From NCBI GenBank assembly GCA_027062365.1, contig JAMOTK010000060.1, positions 1 through 52,241 of the forward strand: DNA of 52,241 nucleotides. Direction: 5' to 3'. Positions 9,200-18,335 of this stretch are shown here, piece by piece. Positions within the stretch are counted from its first letter, which is position 1. Every line of letters starts with the position of its first letter. The notes below the pieces were generated by a model. That model saw only the letters and a program-made list of their open reading frames with translations. It was not told where the DNA came from and ran no database searches. This DNA is from Sulfurovum sp. (lineage in GTDB: Bacteria; Campylobacterota; Campylobacteria; Campylobacterales; Sulfurovaceae). The translations under genes were made by a program, and so were the position numbers.

Positions 9200-9985
9200 T
9201 TAGAAGTGAAAGACTGCACCAATTTTAGGACCATAAAGGTCAAAGTCTTCGATAAGTCTTAGACCCTCTTTTTCGTAGTGAATATAACGGTATGTAGCAA
9301 TAATATCTCCCCATGAAAAATGATACCCCAAACTCGCTTCTGCTTGCCATGTAAGGTCTGAATCTCCTATACCTATATCTACAAGATAAGGGATATACCA
9401 GTTTTGGTTAAGTTTTATATTACCTTTGATACCGATAACAGCATCATAAATGTCTACAGATGGAGAAAGAGACACCGTAGGAAGTAGATTAGGAAGATTG
9501 ATGTCAGCATCTACATCCATAGAAAAAGAACGTAATCCAGCAATTACATCAAGTGAATATCTATCTGTTTTGATAGCATTGTACCCACCATAGAGTGAGA
9601 GTATAGAGATGCTAAGTTCTTGATCAAAGGAAGTTTCTAGTATCGTACCTTGCTTGATAGTCTCTTCTCCAGAGACACCCACGTAGATAAAATCAGCCAA
9701 AAAAGACCATTTGCCTTTTGTAGCTTCGTAGCTACCCATCAAAACAAAATCTAATGCATCAAATACAGCAAAGTCACTTTGCGTATCAGAACCATCTGGT
9801 AATTGGTAGGTTAATGTACCATCAAAACTAGGTACCCATCCATAGACAGTAAGTTTGTGTTGCACTGCATCGCTAGTTTGGGGTACTTGTGTTTGCACAT
9901 CAGGCACTACTACGGTACTATTTGCATTAAGTGTACTCATGAGTAAAAGTGTACCCATTATTGTACTTGTTATGATTCTTTTCAT
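9200..9985 (-). CDS. Outer-membrane beta-barrel protein of unknown substrate
   Basis: The 261-residue product starts with a signal peptide (residues 1-21, ending TLNA). Amphipathic strand patterns follow, such as KLTVYGWVPSFDGTL, WSFLADFIYVGVSGE, SILSLYGGYNAI and IIATYRYIHYEKEG, and it ends in Phe (GAVFHF) as outer-membrane barrels do. It resembles proteins annotated only as outer-membrane beta-barrel or hypothetical. It lies 40 bp downstream of bioD on the same strand, so the two could share a transcript. I cannot assign a ligand. Confidence 0.7.
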   Translation of the reverse strand: MKRIITSTIMGTLLLMSTLNANSTVVVPDVQTQVPQTSDAVQHKLTVYGWVPSFDGTLTYQLPDGSDTQSDFAVFDALDFVLMGSYEATKGKWSFLADFIYVGVSGEETIKQGTILETSFDQELSISILSLYGGYNAIKTDRYSLDVIAGLRSFSMDVDADINLPNLLPTVSLSPSVDIYDAVIGIKGNIKLNQNWYIPYLVDIGIGDSDLTWQAEASLGYHFSWGDIIATYRYIHYEKEGLRLIEDFDLYGPKIGAVFHF

Positions 9986-10025
9986 TCAATATTCCTTGTA
10001 AAATTATCAATAATTATAACGGATT

Positions 10026-10670
10026 TTATATTGAAACAAAATTATTTTCTACATATACATCTAAGCTACTTCCCACCTGCCACCAATGTTTGTGCATGGC
10101 ATCATAATACGGTTTGCTTACTTTAGCGAATGTTTCACGGTCTTCATAGAGATTGACACACCAATCAAAGTCAATATGATGAGACTTAAGGGCTTCTAAG
10201 CAGAGTAGGGTGTCATTGATACACCCTAGACGGCTAGGCGTAACGAGTAAGGTTTTTATAGTGAGCTTTTTTATAAGGTCTATCATCATAAAATCTTTGA
10301 GAATAGGCACAAAAAGCCCTCCTGCTCCTTCTACAAGTAAAATATCACAAAGTCTACAGAGGGTATGATATTTGTCGATAATATGTTCTATTTTGATAGA
10401 CTTTTGTGTGTCTGCACAAAAAGGAGCAGCAGGGAGGGCAAAGGTATAGGCTGTAATATCTTTGGGCAGTAGATGTCTAAAGTGAGGATTGGTTTTTTGA
10501 CACGCAGATAGAAGTAACGAGGCATCGAGGGGTTCATCTGTTACGCCCGTTTCTATGGGTTTGAAGACACCTACACGGAATCCTTTAGAAGCTAGGGCTT
10601 CTATGAGCTTGATGGTGGTGTGTGTTTTACCTACATTTGTACCTGTGGCAGTAATGAAAAGTGACTGCAT
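10026..10670 (-). CDS. bioD: Dethiobiotin synthetase
   Basis: BioD closes the ureido ring of dethiobiotin from 7,8-diaminopelargonate, CO2 and ATP, the penultimate step of biotin synthesis, in the cytosol. The 214-residue protein shows the family's P-loop GTNVGKT at residues 10-16, the KPIETGV substrate motif at 37-43 and VEGAGGLFVP near residue 115, all diagnostic. The length is slightly under the usual 220-230. The start is supported by AGGA 8 nt upstream. No other bio gene is in the window. It is divergent from clpS with about 60 bp between the starts. Confidence 0.93.
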   Translation of the reverse strand: MQSLFITATGTNVGKTHTTIKLIEALASKGFRVGVFKPIETGVTDEPLDASLLLSACQKTNPHFRHLLPKDITAYTFALPAAPFCADTQKSIKIEHIIDKYHTLCRLCDILLVEGAGGLFVPILKDFMMIDLIKKLTIKTLLVTPSRLGCINDTLLCLEALKSHHIDFDWCVNLYEDRETFAKVSKPYYDAMHKHWWQVGSSLDVYVENNFVSI

Positions 10671-10731
10671 ACGTCATTCCTATATCTTTTTTGATACAAT
10701 TATACTATAAATTATGACATAAGGATTATCT

Positions 10732-11031
10732 TTGCCAAAGATAGAAGAAGAGTTAGACCTAGAAATAGACTTAGAAGAACCTAAAATGTTTAAAGTGTTG
10801 TTGCACAATGATGACTATACAAGTATGGAATTTGTGGTAGATGTACTGATACATATTTTTCATAAATCGCATTTGGAATCGGAACAAATTACGTTACAGA
10901 TACATGCAAAAGGTAAAGCCATTTGTGGTGTTTATACTTTTGAGATAGCACACACCAAAGCACAACAGGTCAAGCAACAAGCCAAAGAAAATGAGTTTCC
11001 ATTACTCGCTACCGTTGAAGAAGACGCATAA
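10732..11031 (+). CDS. clpS: ATP-dependent Clp protease adaptor ClpS (TTG start)
   Basis: ClpS binds proteins with bulky hydrophobic N-terminal residues and hands them to ClpA (N-degron recognition). The 99-residue protein has an acidic N-terminal tail and then the ClpS core: VLLHNDDYTSMEFV, with the Asn-Asp-Asp of the N-degron pocket, and the IHAKGKAICGVYTFEIA segment with the pocket His and ClpA-contact residues. The start is TTG at 10732, since AAGG sits at 10721 and no ATG gives the full domain. The -10-like TATACT at 10701 gives a short leader. clpA follows after 13 bp. Confidence 0.93.
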   Translation: MPKIEEELDLEIDLEEPKMFKVLLHNDDYTSMEFVVDVLIHIFHKSHLESEQITLQIHAKGKAICGVYTFEIAHTKAQQVKQQAKENEFPLLATVEEDA

Positions 11032-11044
11032 AAGGATATGAAAT

Positions 11045-13228
11045 ATGATTAGTATAGCATTGAACGATGTATTTAAAGACGCTGTCAATTATGCAAAAGA
11101 GAACAGACACGAATACTTAACTGTAGAGCATCTCTTTTTGGCTATTGTTAAATCTGAGGCAGGACAAGAGATATTTTCTATCCTTGATGCCAATTTAGGC
11201 AGACTAGAAGAGGGTATTCGTACACATATTCACAAGACTATCCCCTCACTCAAAGAAGCTGTAGAGCCTTTTGAAACGGTGGCTTTGTCTCGTGCTATCA
11301 ATGATATGATGACACATATTCATAGCTCAGGACGTAGTGAAGCGACAATTGGAGACATGATAGCTTCTATCTTTATGCAAGAACATGCGTATGCCGTGTA
11401 TCTGATGAAAAAAGAGAAGATAGTCCGTGTAGATATACTAGAAGTCATCTCTCATCGCTATGATAAACCAGTATCAGAAGATGAAACCTCAAAAAAAGAA
11501 GAGAGTTTGTTAGCGCAGTTTAGCATAGAACTAGTAGCCCTCGCCCAAACAGGAAGGATAGACCCAGTGATAGGGCGTGTCGATGAGATAGAACGAGTGA
11601 TGCAAACCTTATGCCGTCGTAAAAAGAACAATATTCTACTCGTAGGAGAACCTGGTGTTGGTAAAACAGCCATTGCTGAGGGCTTGGCACTGCGTATCAG
11701 TGAAGATGAGGTACCCTCTGTATTAAAAAACGCAAAAATCTATGGTTTAGACATGGGTGCATTGGTCGCAGGGACAAAATATAGAGGGGATTTTGAGAAG
11801 CGTCTCAAAGGGATTATCTCAGAGCTTTCGATGCAAGATGATGCAATTTTATTTATAGATGAAATTCATACAATGGTAGGAGCAGGGGCTACAGGAGGAA
11901 GCATGGACGCGTCTAATCTTCTCAAACCTGCCTTAGCTCGTGGAGAATTGAAGTGTATAGGAGCGACTACCTATCAAGAGTATCGTAACTTTTTTGACAA
12001 AGACAAAGCCCTTAGTCGAAGATTTGCCAAGATAGATGTAGAAGAGCCTAGTAAAGAAGATACTTTTACTATCCTCAAAGGGGTACAGCATAAGTATGAA
12101 GACTATCATCAGATTAAATTTACAGATAAAGCCTTAATTACGGCTATTGATTTGTCTGTAAAATACTTGCATGATAGATTTTTGCCAGATAAAGCGATGG
12201 ATATTATCGATGAAGTCGGTGCGCACTTCATGTTCAGAGGGCAAAGTAATGCCACGATAGTAAGCAAAGATATAGAAGAGAGTGTTGCTAAAATGATGAA
12301 ACTTCCTTCTACTGTGATAGGCACAGATGACACACAAAAGCTTCAATTAATAGAAAAAGATTTAGCTTCTCATATCATAGGACAAGACGAAGCCATCAAA
12401 GCACTAAGTACAGCGATAAAACGCTCTTACGCAGGACTCAATGGGGAAGATAGACCTATAGGAAGCTTTTTGTTTGTAGGCCCAACAGGCGTAGGTAAAA
12501 CAGCACTTGCTACCCAATTGGCCCAGACGATGCACGTCCATTTTGAACGCCTAGACATGAGTGAATATATGGAACTCCATACCATTAGCCGACTTGTAGG
12601 TGCTCCCCCTGGTTATGTAGGATACGAACAAGGTGGACTGCTCACAGAAATGATAAAAAAGCATCCTCATACGGTCTTACTCCTCGATGAAGTAGAAAAA
12701 GCCCATCCTGATATTATGAATATCTTACTACAAGTAATGGACGGAGCAAAACTCACAGACAATAATGGTGTAGTGAGTGATTTTAAAAATGTTATTTTAA
12801 TTATGACATCAAATATAGGTACAAAAGAGGCAAATGTTATGGGCTTTTATAAAGACAGCTCAATAAAAACAGACAAGGCCTTAACTGCATTCTTTAGCCC
12901 AGAATTTAGAAACCGTTTGTCTGCTACCATAGAATTTAACACCCTTTCACTAGAGGTCTTGGTCTCTATCGTGGATACAGAAATAGAAAAATTAAACAGT
13001 CTATTGAAGCCTAAGCATATCAAAGTAAAAGCCAACAAAAAAGCCAGAGAATACCTAGCCAAAGAAGGCTACAACGAAAAATACGGAGCAAGACATATTG
13101 CAAGAATCATAGACAGCAAAATCAAAGAAGCCCTCACTGATGAAATTCTTTTTGGTAAGCTTCAAAACGGTGGTAGTGTTAAAGTGCGTTATGAGGATAA
13201 AAAGTTGGTTTTTGAGTTTGGGAAATGA
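11045..13228 (+). CDS. clpA: ATP-dependent Clp protease ATP-binding subunit ClpA
   Basis: ClpA is the AAA+ unfoldase that feeds ClpP, and it receives N-degron substrates from ClpS. The 727-residue protein shows Clp-N repeats (about 1-140), a first AAA+ module with Walker A GEPGVGKT at 201-208 and Walker B ILFIDE at 268-273, and a second module with GPTGVGKT at 479-486, LLLDE at 545-549 and the pore loop GYVGYE at 523-528. No ClpB-type middle coiled coil is present, which separates it from ClpB/ClpC. The ClpP-docking loop near 598-601 reads VMGF rather than a classical IGL/IGF. Its stop codon overlaps the next gene's ATG in ATGA (13225-13228). Confidence 0.95.
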   Translation: MISIALNDVFKDAVNYAKENRHEYLTVEHLFLAIVKSEAGQEIFSILDANLGRLEEGIRTHIHKTIPSLKEAVEPFETVALSRAINDMMTHIHSSGRSEATIGDMIASIFMQEHAYAVYLMKKEKIVRVDILEVISHRYDKPVSEDETSKKEESLLAQFSIELVALAQTGRIDPVIGRVDEIERVMQTLCRRKKNNILLVGEPGVGKTAIAEGLALRISEDEVPSVLKNAKIYGLDMGALVAGTKYRGDFEKRLKGIISELSMQDDAILFIDEIHTMVGAGATGGSMDASNLLKPALARGELKCIGATTYQEYRNFFDKDKALSRRFAKIDVEEPSKEDTFTILKGVQHKYEDYHQIKFTDKALITAIDLSVKYLHDRFLPDKAMDIIDEVGAHFMFRGQSNATIVSKDIEESVAKMMKLPSTVIGTDDTQKLQLIEKDLASHIIGQDEAIKALSTAIKRSYAGLNGEDRPIGSFLFVGPTGVGKTALATQLAQTMHVHFERLDMSEYMELHTISRLVGAPPGYVGYEQGGLLTEMIKKHPHTVLLLDEVEKAHPDIMNILLQVMDGAKLTDNNGVVSDFKNVILIMTSNIGTKEANVMGFYKDSSIKTDKALTAFFSPEFRNRLSATIEFNTLSLEVLVSIVDTEIEKLNSLLKPKHIKVKANKKAREYLAKEGYNEKYGARHIARIIDSKIKEALTDEILFGKLQNGGSVKVRYEDKKLVFEFGK

Positions 13229-14421
13229 TACATCAATTTAAAACGACACAATCAAATCTTGGATTTGATTTTGATGTAGAATTTGATAAAAATCAAAAGA
13301 TATATTGTATTATTGGTAAAAATGGCATAGGAAAAACACAGCTTTTGGAGAATATGGCAAAGGCTTTGCTTTTTCAACATAGTATGTTTTCTAGAAAAGA
13401 TAACTTTTTAGTATTTGGTGGTTTCTTTAGTAATAAAACGATAGAAGAAAAATTAAAGAAATTTGATTTATCTTTACCCATAGAAATAATGCTTAATCAA
13501 ATAAAAATCAAAGATAAATATCAACACCCTTGGGGACATACAACATTTAGTAAATTGAAAAATTATTCTAATGGAAATTTTATCTGTGATAAGCCTATAC
13601 TTTTCATTGGAGCAAAAAATAGAGGCTTTAGTAAAAATATAGACCCTGATAATATTAAGATATTAGGGAATAAAGAAAATAGATTTGTGGAGAGTATAAC
13701 ACGGACTATGGCATATATTAACGGTGAAGGCTTAGAGCAGGAAGAAGTAGCGAATTGGTTTGTCTCACGTTTAATTATAAATCCAAAATTTGTGATAGCT
13801 GAACAAAATAAATCTAATGAAGTTATTACTGTATTAAAATTGATAGAAAAGTTAGAACCGAGTTATAAATTAGTAATTCCCAATGAAAATGGGGGCAATA
13901 GTATTGATATGCTTTACCACGAAGGAGAGTTACTAATTAATAATATCCCTCTTGATAAACTCTCTACAGGGTTTATCTCTATTATCAAAATTTTTCAAGA
14001 GATAGTAGCAGGGTATGGTGGTTGGGTAAATGAAGATGATTTGAGTCAAGTAGATGGCATTGTTTTTATTGATGAGATAGAACCCCATTTACATCTCTCT
14101 TGGCAGACAAAAATTATCAGTATTTTAAGAGAATTTTTCCCTCAAACGACTTTTTATATCTCTACACATTCCCCTTTGGTTCTAGCAGGACTCAAAGAGG
14201 GCGAAGCGTATGAGCTTTATAAAGATGAAGAAGCAAATATTGTCAAGACAAAGAAAATAGAAAAGATAGAAAATTATTTTTTGAATGATATTGTGAGTGA
14301 ATTTTTTGGTGTGGATTTGAATAAAGAAAAAATAGCTTTATTAAATAATGATAAAGAAGCAGAGAAGAGAGCAAAAATAGGAAAAGATTTTTTAAGTTTT
14401 TTAGAAAGTGTAGAGGATTAA
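13225..14421 (+). CDS. ABC-type/OLD-like AAA ATPase, partner of the PIN nuclease downstream
   Basis: A 398-residue single-domain ATPase of the AAA_15/AAA_21 (SMC/ABC-like) type. Walker A is GKNGIGKT at 31-38, a degenerate signature LSTGF lies at 246-250, Walker B is GIVFIDEIEPH at 279-289 and the H-loop is STHSP at 313-317. There is no coiled-coil arm and no TOPRIM domain, so it is not a full OLD protein. Related ATPases act as sensors in two-gene immune systems such as PARIS and Septu (family knowledge). Here the partner is a PIN-domain gene starting 1 bp after its stop. Its ATG overlaps the clpA stop, so translation is coupled. Its DNA is more A+T-rich than clpA in most stretches. A defence or regulated-RNase function is inference. 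Confidence 0.8.
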   Translation: MIHQFKTTQSNLGFDFDVEFDKNQKIYCIIGKNGIGKTQLLENMAKALLFQHSMFSRKDNFLVFGGFFSNKTIEEKLKKFDLSLPIEIMLNQIKIKDKYQHPWGHTTFSKLKNYSNGNFICDKPILFIGAKNRGFSKNIDPDNIKILGNKENRFVESITRTMAYINGEGLEQEEVANWFVSRLIINPKFVIAEQNKSNEVITVLKLIEKLEPSYKLVIPNENGGNSIDMLYHEGELLINNIPLDKLSTGFISIIKIFQEIVAGYGGWVNEDDLSQVDGIVFIDEIEPHLHLSWQTKIISILREFFPQTTFYISTHSPLVLAGLKEGEAYELYKDEEANIVKTKKIEKIENYFLNDIVSEFFGVDLNKEKIALLNNDKEAEKRAKIGKDFLSFLESVED

Positions 14422-14422
14422 A

Positions 14423-14851
14423 ATGACTGTTTTTTTAGATTCTTCAATTATTTTTTATAAAAAACAAGATACTGCTAAATACAAAGAATTTGAGGATTTA
14501 ATCAAGAGCGATAATATTTTAATTATTAATAGTCTTGTGAGGTTAGAAGTTTTGCAAGGTATTAATTATAAAGATGCTAATTTACATAAAAAATTTATAA
14601 AATTATTTGGAGATAGATTTGAAATTAAAGAAATAAATAGGGATATTTATGAAATGGCTATTCGTATAGATAGAGTTTTGAAATCTAAAGGAATCACTTT
14701 AAAAAAAGGAAAAACCAAAGATGTTGCTGGAGTTATTGATATAATAAATTTTTGTACCTCTAAATACTATCAATGTGAAATGGCACACAATGATAAAGAT
14801 TTTGATAAATTAGACAAATGTTACCAAGACTTTAAGGCATCCCATGGATGA
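14423..14851 (+). CDS. PIN-domain endoribonuclease-like protein
   Basis: The 142-residue product fits a complete PIN domain. Acidic residues are at the expected places: Asp6 in VFLDSS, Glu42 in RLEVLQG, Asp100/Asp106 in KDVAGVIDIINF and Asp124/Asp126 in HNDKDFDKL. PIN domains are metal-dependent RNases and include VapC toxins. No VapB-like antitoxin gene is next to it; instead the gene is coupled to the ATPase gene 1 bp upstream. The last 8 bp overlap aat. Base composition is extreme: 14581-14640 contains 8 G+C in 60, against about 40% in neighbouring tal. That suggests acquired DNA. The target is unknown. Confidence 0.82.
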   Translation: MTVFLDSSIIFYKKQDTAKYKEFEDLIKSDNILIINSLVRLEVLQGINYKDANLHKKFIKLFGDRFEIKEINRDIYEMAIRIDRVLKSKGITLKKGKTKDVAGVIDIINFCTSKYYQCEMAHNDKDFDKLDKCYQDFKASHG

Positions 14852-15560
14852 AGATTACTATGTACCACCATTAAGTACGTACTCTTCTACTTTTCCTAAT
14901 CCTCGTTTAGCACCTGATGAAGGGCTTTTGGCTTATGGGGGGGATTTGTCTTCGCATCGTCTTTTGTTTGGGTATAAAAAGGGGATATTTCCTTGGTATT
15001 CTGAGGGTGACCCTATTCTTTGGTGGTCGCCTAATCCTCGTCTTTTACTCTATCCTCATAAGTTTCATTTGCGTAAATCTTTTAAAAGAGTGTTACGTTC
15101 TGGCAAGTTTAGCGTTACTTTTGATAAAAATTTTTCGCAAGTGATTGCCCATTGTGCTACGATACCTAGAGAAGGACAAGAATCATCTTGGATAGTCTCT
15201 GATATTATTGAAGCCTATACAAGACTGCATGAAGAGGGCTTTGGGCATAGTGTAGAGGTGCATTGTGAGGGGAAACTTGTGGGAGGACTCTATGGTATTG
15301 CTTTTGGCAAGGCTTTTTTTGGAGAGTCTATGTTCTCTTTGGTCTCGGATGCTTCTAAAGTAGCGTTCAAAGCACTAAGTGATGTTTTAGGCAGTAGAGG
15401 ATATGATTTTATAGATTGTCAAATGAAAACAGATCATATGATAGGATTAGGTGCTGAGGTAGTAGAAAGAGATGTCTTTTTGGATGCTTTAGAAATTGCG
15501 ATAGAAAAGCCAACAGATTTTGGAAAATGGCACGATTTTTCATGGAATTATAAGGAATAA
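14844..15560 (+). CDS. aat: Leucyl/phenylalanyl-tRNA--protein transferase
   Basis: Aat transfers Leu or Phe from aminoacyl-tRNA onto N-terminal Lys or Arg of proteins, creating N-degrons for ClpS/ClpAP. The 238-residue length is normal. Conserved blocks are FPNPRLAPDEGLLAYGGDL, GIFPWYSEGDPILWWSPNPR, GLYGIAFGKAFFGESMFS and IDCQMKTDHMIGLGA. It starts inside the last codons of the PIN gene (ATGGATGA). A G7 run (14937-14943) encodes the Gly-Gly of AYGGDL. Its place behind clpS-clpA makes this an N-degron operon interrupted by the ATPase/PIN pair. Confidence 0.95.
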   Translation: MDEDYYVPPLSTYSSTFPNPRLAPDEGLLAYGGDLSSHRLLFGYKKGIFPWYSEGDPILWWSPNPRLLLYPHKFHLRKSFKRVLRSGKFSVTFDKNFSQVIAHCATIPREGQESSWIVSDIIEAYTRLHEEGFGHSVEVHCEGKLVGGLYGIAFGKAFFGESMFSLVSDASKVAFKALSDVLGSRGYDFIDCQMKTDHMIGLGAEVVERDVFLDALEIAIEKPTDFGKWHDFSWNYKE

Positions 15561-15563
15561 AAA

Positions 15564-16559
15564 ATGGTAAATAGAGACATAAATTTCTCTTTGTGGTTAG
15601 ATTTTGTAGAGAGAAACTTTTTAAAAAATGAGTTTTCTGCTTTGATAGAAAAAGGTATTATTAATGGGGCAACAAGTAATCCTTCTATTTTTGCTTCAGC
15701 GATTACAACGTCTTCGGCGTATACTTCACAGTTAGAGAGTCTTACAGGATTGAGTCCTAAAGAGAAATATGAAGCCTTAGCTGTAGAAGATATTCGTACC
15801 GCAGCACAGGCATTACGTGCATCGTATGATAGTGCGAATGATGGCTATATTTCTATAGAGGTTGATCCATTTTTATCCAATGATACAGCAGGGACTATCG
15901 CAGAGGGTAAAAGGCTTTTTGAAATGATTGGCGAACCCAATGTCATGATAAAAGTACCTGCTACAGAAGCAGGATATGATGCGATGACAGAACTTTTGTG
16001 TAATGGTATTTCGGTCAATGCAACACTTGTGTTTTCACCCAAACAAGCCCAAAAATGTCTTAAAGCTATGAAAAAAGGCATGGATGGATTTGAAGCATCT
16101 GGTGGAGGACGATGTGAAGGCGTTATCTCTGTATTTGTGAGCCGTTTTGATAGACTTCTTGATACTGATTTTGCATCTGAGGCGATGGATGTATCTAAAA
16201 CAGGTATCTATAATGCAGCAAAAATTTACAATCTTATCGAGACCAATCATACCCCTGCTATCCGTACACTTTTTGCAAGTACTGGGGTCAAGTGCAATGA
16301 TTTGGCACCTGATTATTATATGAGAGAGCTTTTGGCTAGACACTCAGTCAATACAGCACCCTTAGAAACGATAGAATCTTATATTGAAAGAGAAGCATCT
16401 CTGCCTAAACTACCTATAGAAAATGATATTATTAATGGATACTTTACAAAGCTTTCAGATAATGGTTTTGATATAGATGCTATTTATACAGAGCTTCTTA
16501 ACAATGGATTAGTAGCTTTTGAAGAATCTTTTGAAGCCATGTTGTCACAATTAAAATAA
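15564..16559 (+). CDS. tal: Transaldolase
   Basis: Transaldolase moves a dihydroxyacetone unit between sugar phosphates in the non-oxidative pentose phosphate pathway. The 331-residue protein has the TSNPSIF block near residue 38, the Schiff-base lysine in NVMIKVPATEAG (Lys130) and the ISVNATLVFSPKQA block, all typical of the Campylobacterota/actinobacterial-length enzyme. It follows aat by 3 bp and pilT follows after 21 bp, so it belongs to the same transcription unit. Nothing unusual is visible. Confidence 0.93.
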   Translation: MVNRDINFSLWLDFVERNFLKNEFSALIEKGIINGATSNPSIFASAITTSSAYTSQLESLTGLSPKEKYEALAVEDIRTAAQALRASYDSANDGYISIEVDPFLSNDTAGTIAEGKRLFEMIGEPNVMIKVPATEAGYDAMTELLCNGISVNATLVFSPKQAQKCLKAMKKGMDGFEASGGGRCEGVISVFVSRFDRLLDTDFASEAMDVSKTGIYNAAKIYNLIETNHTPAIRTLFASTGVKCNDLAPDYYMRELLARHSVNTAPLETIESYIEREASLPKLPIENDIINGYFTKLSDNGFDIDAIYTELLNNGLVAFEESFEAMLSQLK

Positions 16560-16580
16560 GCAAATAAAAAAGGAGACGAT

Positions 16581-17729
16581 ATGGGAGAAATGGAAGCTAA
16601 ATTACAAATGTATCTGAAAGCAATGATGAAAAATGAAGGTTCTGACCTTCATCTTAAAGCGACAGCTGTACCAAGAATACGTCTTCATGGTGTATTGAAA
16701 ACATTGGGAAAAGAACTATTTAGTGCGACAATGATGGAAAATTTAGCCAAAGAGATTTTGACTCCTGATCAATATAAAAAACTTGTAGCAGATAAACAAT
16801 TAGATTTTTCTTATGTCATTGGAACAGAAGGGCGTTTTAGAGCAAACTTCTTTTATCAGATGAATGGACTTTCGTCTGTTATGCGTATTATTCCTGTAGA
16901 TATTTTACCTTTAGAAAAGCTCAAACTTCCTCCTATCGTAGATAGCTTCGCTGAAATTTCTAGGGGTATGATATTGGTTACAGGTGTGACTGGGTCGGGT
17001 AAATCTACGACACTAGCGGCCATTATTGACCGTATCAATGATACACAAGAAAAGCATATTATCACAGTAGAAGATCCTGTAGAGTTTGTACATCCTGATA
17101 AAAAATGTTTGATTAATCAAAGAGGTGTAGGAGAAGATACTCTCTCTTTTGCAGCAGCACTTAAAGCTGCGTTGAGAGAAGACCCTGATATTATTTTGGT
17201 TGGGGAGATGAGGGATATGGAGACGATTGAGATAGGACTTCATGCAGCGAACACAGGTCACCTTGTCTTTTCTACACTACATACTATGGATGCAAAAGAG
17301 ACGATTGATAGAATTATTGGTACATTTGGTGCAGAAGAACAACCTCGTATTCGTCTGGCTTTGGCTTCGGTGATTGAAGGTATTTTATGTCAAAGACTGA
17401 TTCCTACGATTGATGGTGGACGTGTTGCTGCGATTGAAATTTTAAAAAAGACAGCAAGGATAGAACAGCTTATTATGGAAGATAGAGATGCTGAAATACC
17501 TGATGCCCTAGCAGAGGGTAAAGAAATTTATGGGACACAAACTTTTGACCAAGCGTTGCTTGATATTTATGACCAAAAGAAGATTACCAAAGAGATGGCA
17601 CTAGAAAATGCTACCAATCCCTCTGATATGCTTCTAAAAATGCAAGGGGTAGGAAAAGGGGCTATTGTAAAAGATATAGACCCAAATGCTGAAGTAGATG
17701 TCTTTGGATTTAAAGATGAGGAAGAATAA
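16581..17729 (+). CDS. pilT: Type IV pilus retraction ATPase, PilT/PilU family
   Basis: PilT is the hexameric cytoplasmic motor that depolymerises type IV pili for twitching and DNA uptake. The 382 residues contain the N-terminal PAS-like region (SDLHLKATAVPRIRLHG), Walker A GVTGSGKS at 135-142, the Asp box ITVEDPVE at 161-168, Walker B IILVGEMRD at 204-212 and the His box STLHT at 231-235. The C-terminal tail is acidic (KDEEE). PilT and PilU cannot be told apart with certainty without an alignment, and no other pilus gene is nearby. GGAGACGAT precedes the start. It is the last gene of the clpS run, as a strong promoter follows. Confidence 0.88.
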   Translation: MGEMEAKLQMYLKAMMKNEGSDLHLKATAVPRIRLHGVLKTLGKELFSATMMENLAKEILTPDQYKKLVADKQLDFSYVIGTEGRFRANFFYQMNGLSSVMRIIPVDILPLEKLKLPPIVDSFAEISRGMILVTGVTGSGKSTTLAAIIDRINDTQEKHIITVEDPVEFVHPDKKCLINQRGVGEDTLSFAAALKAALREDPDIILVGEMRDMETIEIGLHAANTGHLVFSTLHTMDAKETIDRIIGTFGAEEQPRIRLALASVIEGILCQRLIPTIDGGRVAAIEILKKTARIEQLIMEDRDAEIPDALAEGKEIYGTQTFDQALLDIYDQKKITKEMALENATNPSDMLLKMQGVGKGAIVKDIDPNAEVDVFGFKDEEE

Positions 17730-17754
17730 GAAGCATAATTTTATCTTACTTAGA

Positions 17755-17760
17755 TATAAT
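17755..17760 (+). promoter_or_regulatory. -10 element of the rplY promoter
   Basis: A perfect TATAAT within TTAGATATAATTCGCG lies 31 bp before the rplY ATG. It fits the Campylobacterota sigma-70 pattern, where the -10 is strong and no clear -35 is seen. AAAGGACAG is the ribosome binding site. Confidence 0.65.
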
Positions 17761-17790
17761 TCGCGTCTATTTTAATTTAAAAGGACAGAA

Positions 17791-18327
17791 ATGTTAGAAG
17801 GTATCATTAGAGAGAGTATCGGTAAGCGTACAGCGAAATTGCTTAGAAGAGATGGTTATCTAACTGCGAATCTTTATGCCAATGGTGTAGAAAATATTCA
17901 AGTAGCGTTTAAACGTGGTGAATTTATCAGAACAGTTAGAAATAAAGAGACCCTTGCATTTGCAGTAAAAGTAGGTGACACAGAATTGAATGTTGTCATT
18001 CAAGAGTATCAACTACACCCAGTCAATGGTGATGTAAGACATGTTGACCTTAGAATTACAGTACCAGGACAAGTAACTAACTTCCTTGTTCCTGTTATTA
18101 CAAATGGTACACCTGTAGGTCTTAAAAATAAAGGTGTTCTTATCATTTCTAAAAAAAGATTAAAAGTAAGAGGGACTATCGAAAATATGCCTGCAAACTT
18201 TGATATCAATGTTGAAGCACTTGATAGAGATGATTCTCTTTTAGTAAGAGACCTTGAAGTACCAGCTGAGTGTACATTGATGGATAGAGCTAATGTTGCT
18301 GTCTGTGGTGTAATCAAAGCGAAGTAG
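17791..18327 (+). CDS. rplY: 50S ribosomal protein L25 (Ctc/TL5 form)
   Basis: L25 binds 5S rRNA in the large subunit. The 178-residue protein is the long two-domain form: the N-terminal 5S-binding barrel (RESIGKRTAKLLRRDGYLTANLYANG, VIQEYQLHPVNGDVRHVDL) and the C-terminal TL5 domain (VPVITNGTPVGLKNKGVL onward). It lies directly before pth, the common Campylobacterota arrangement, with its own promoter at 17755. Confidence 0.93.
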   Translation: MLEGIIRESIGKRTAKLLRRDGYLTANLYANGVENIQVAFKRGEFIRTVRNKETLAFAVKVGDTELNVVIQEYQLHPVNGDVRHVDLRITVPGQVTNFLVPVITNGTPVGLKNKGVLIISKKRLKVRGTIENMPANFDINVEALDRDDSLLVRDLEVPAECTLMDRANVAVCGVIKAK

Positions 18328-18335
18328 TACACACC

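Noticed and set aside
14937-14943. The G7 run in aat as a phase-variation tract
   Set aside because: It encodes the conserved Gly-Gly of AYGGDL in a housekeeping enzyme, so codon choice explains it better than selection for switching.
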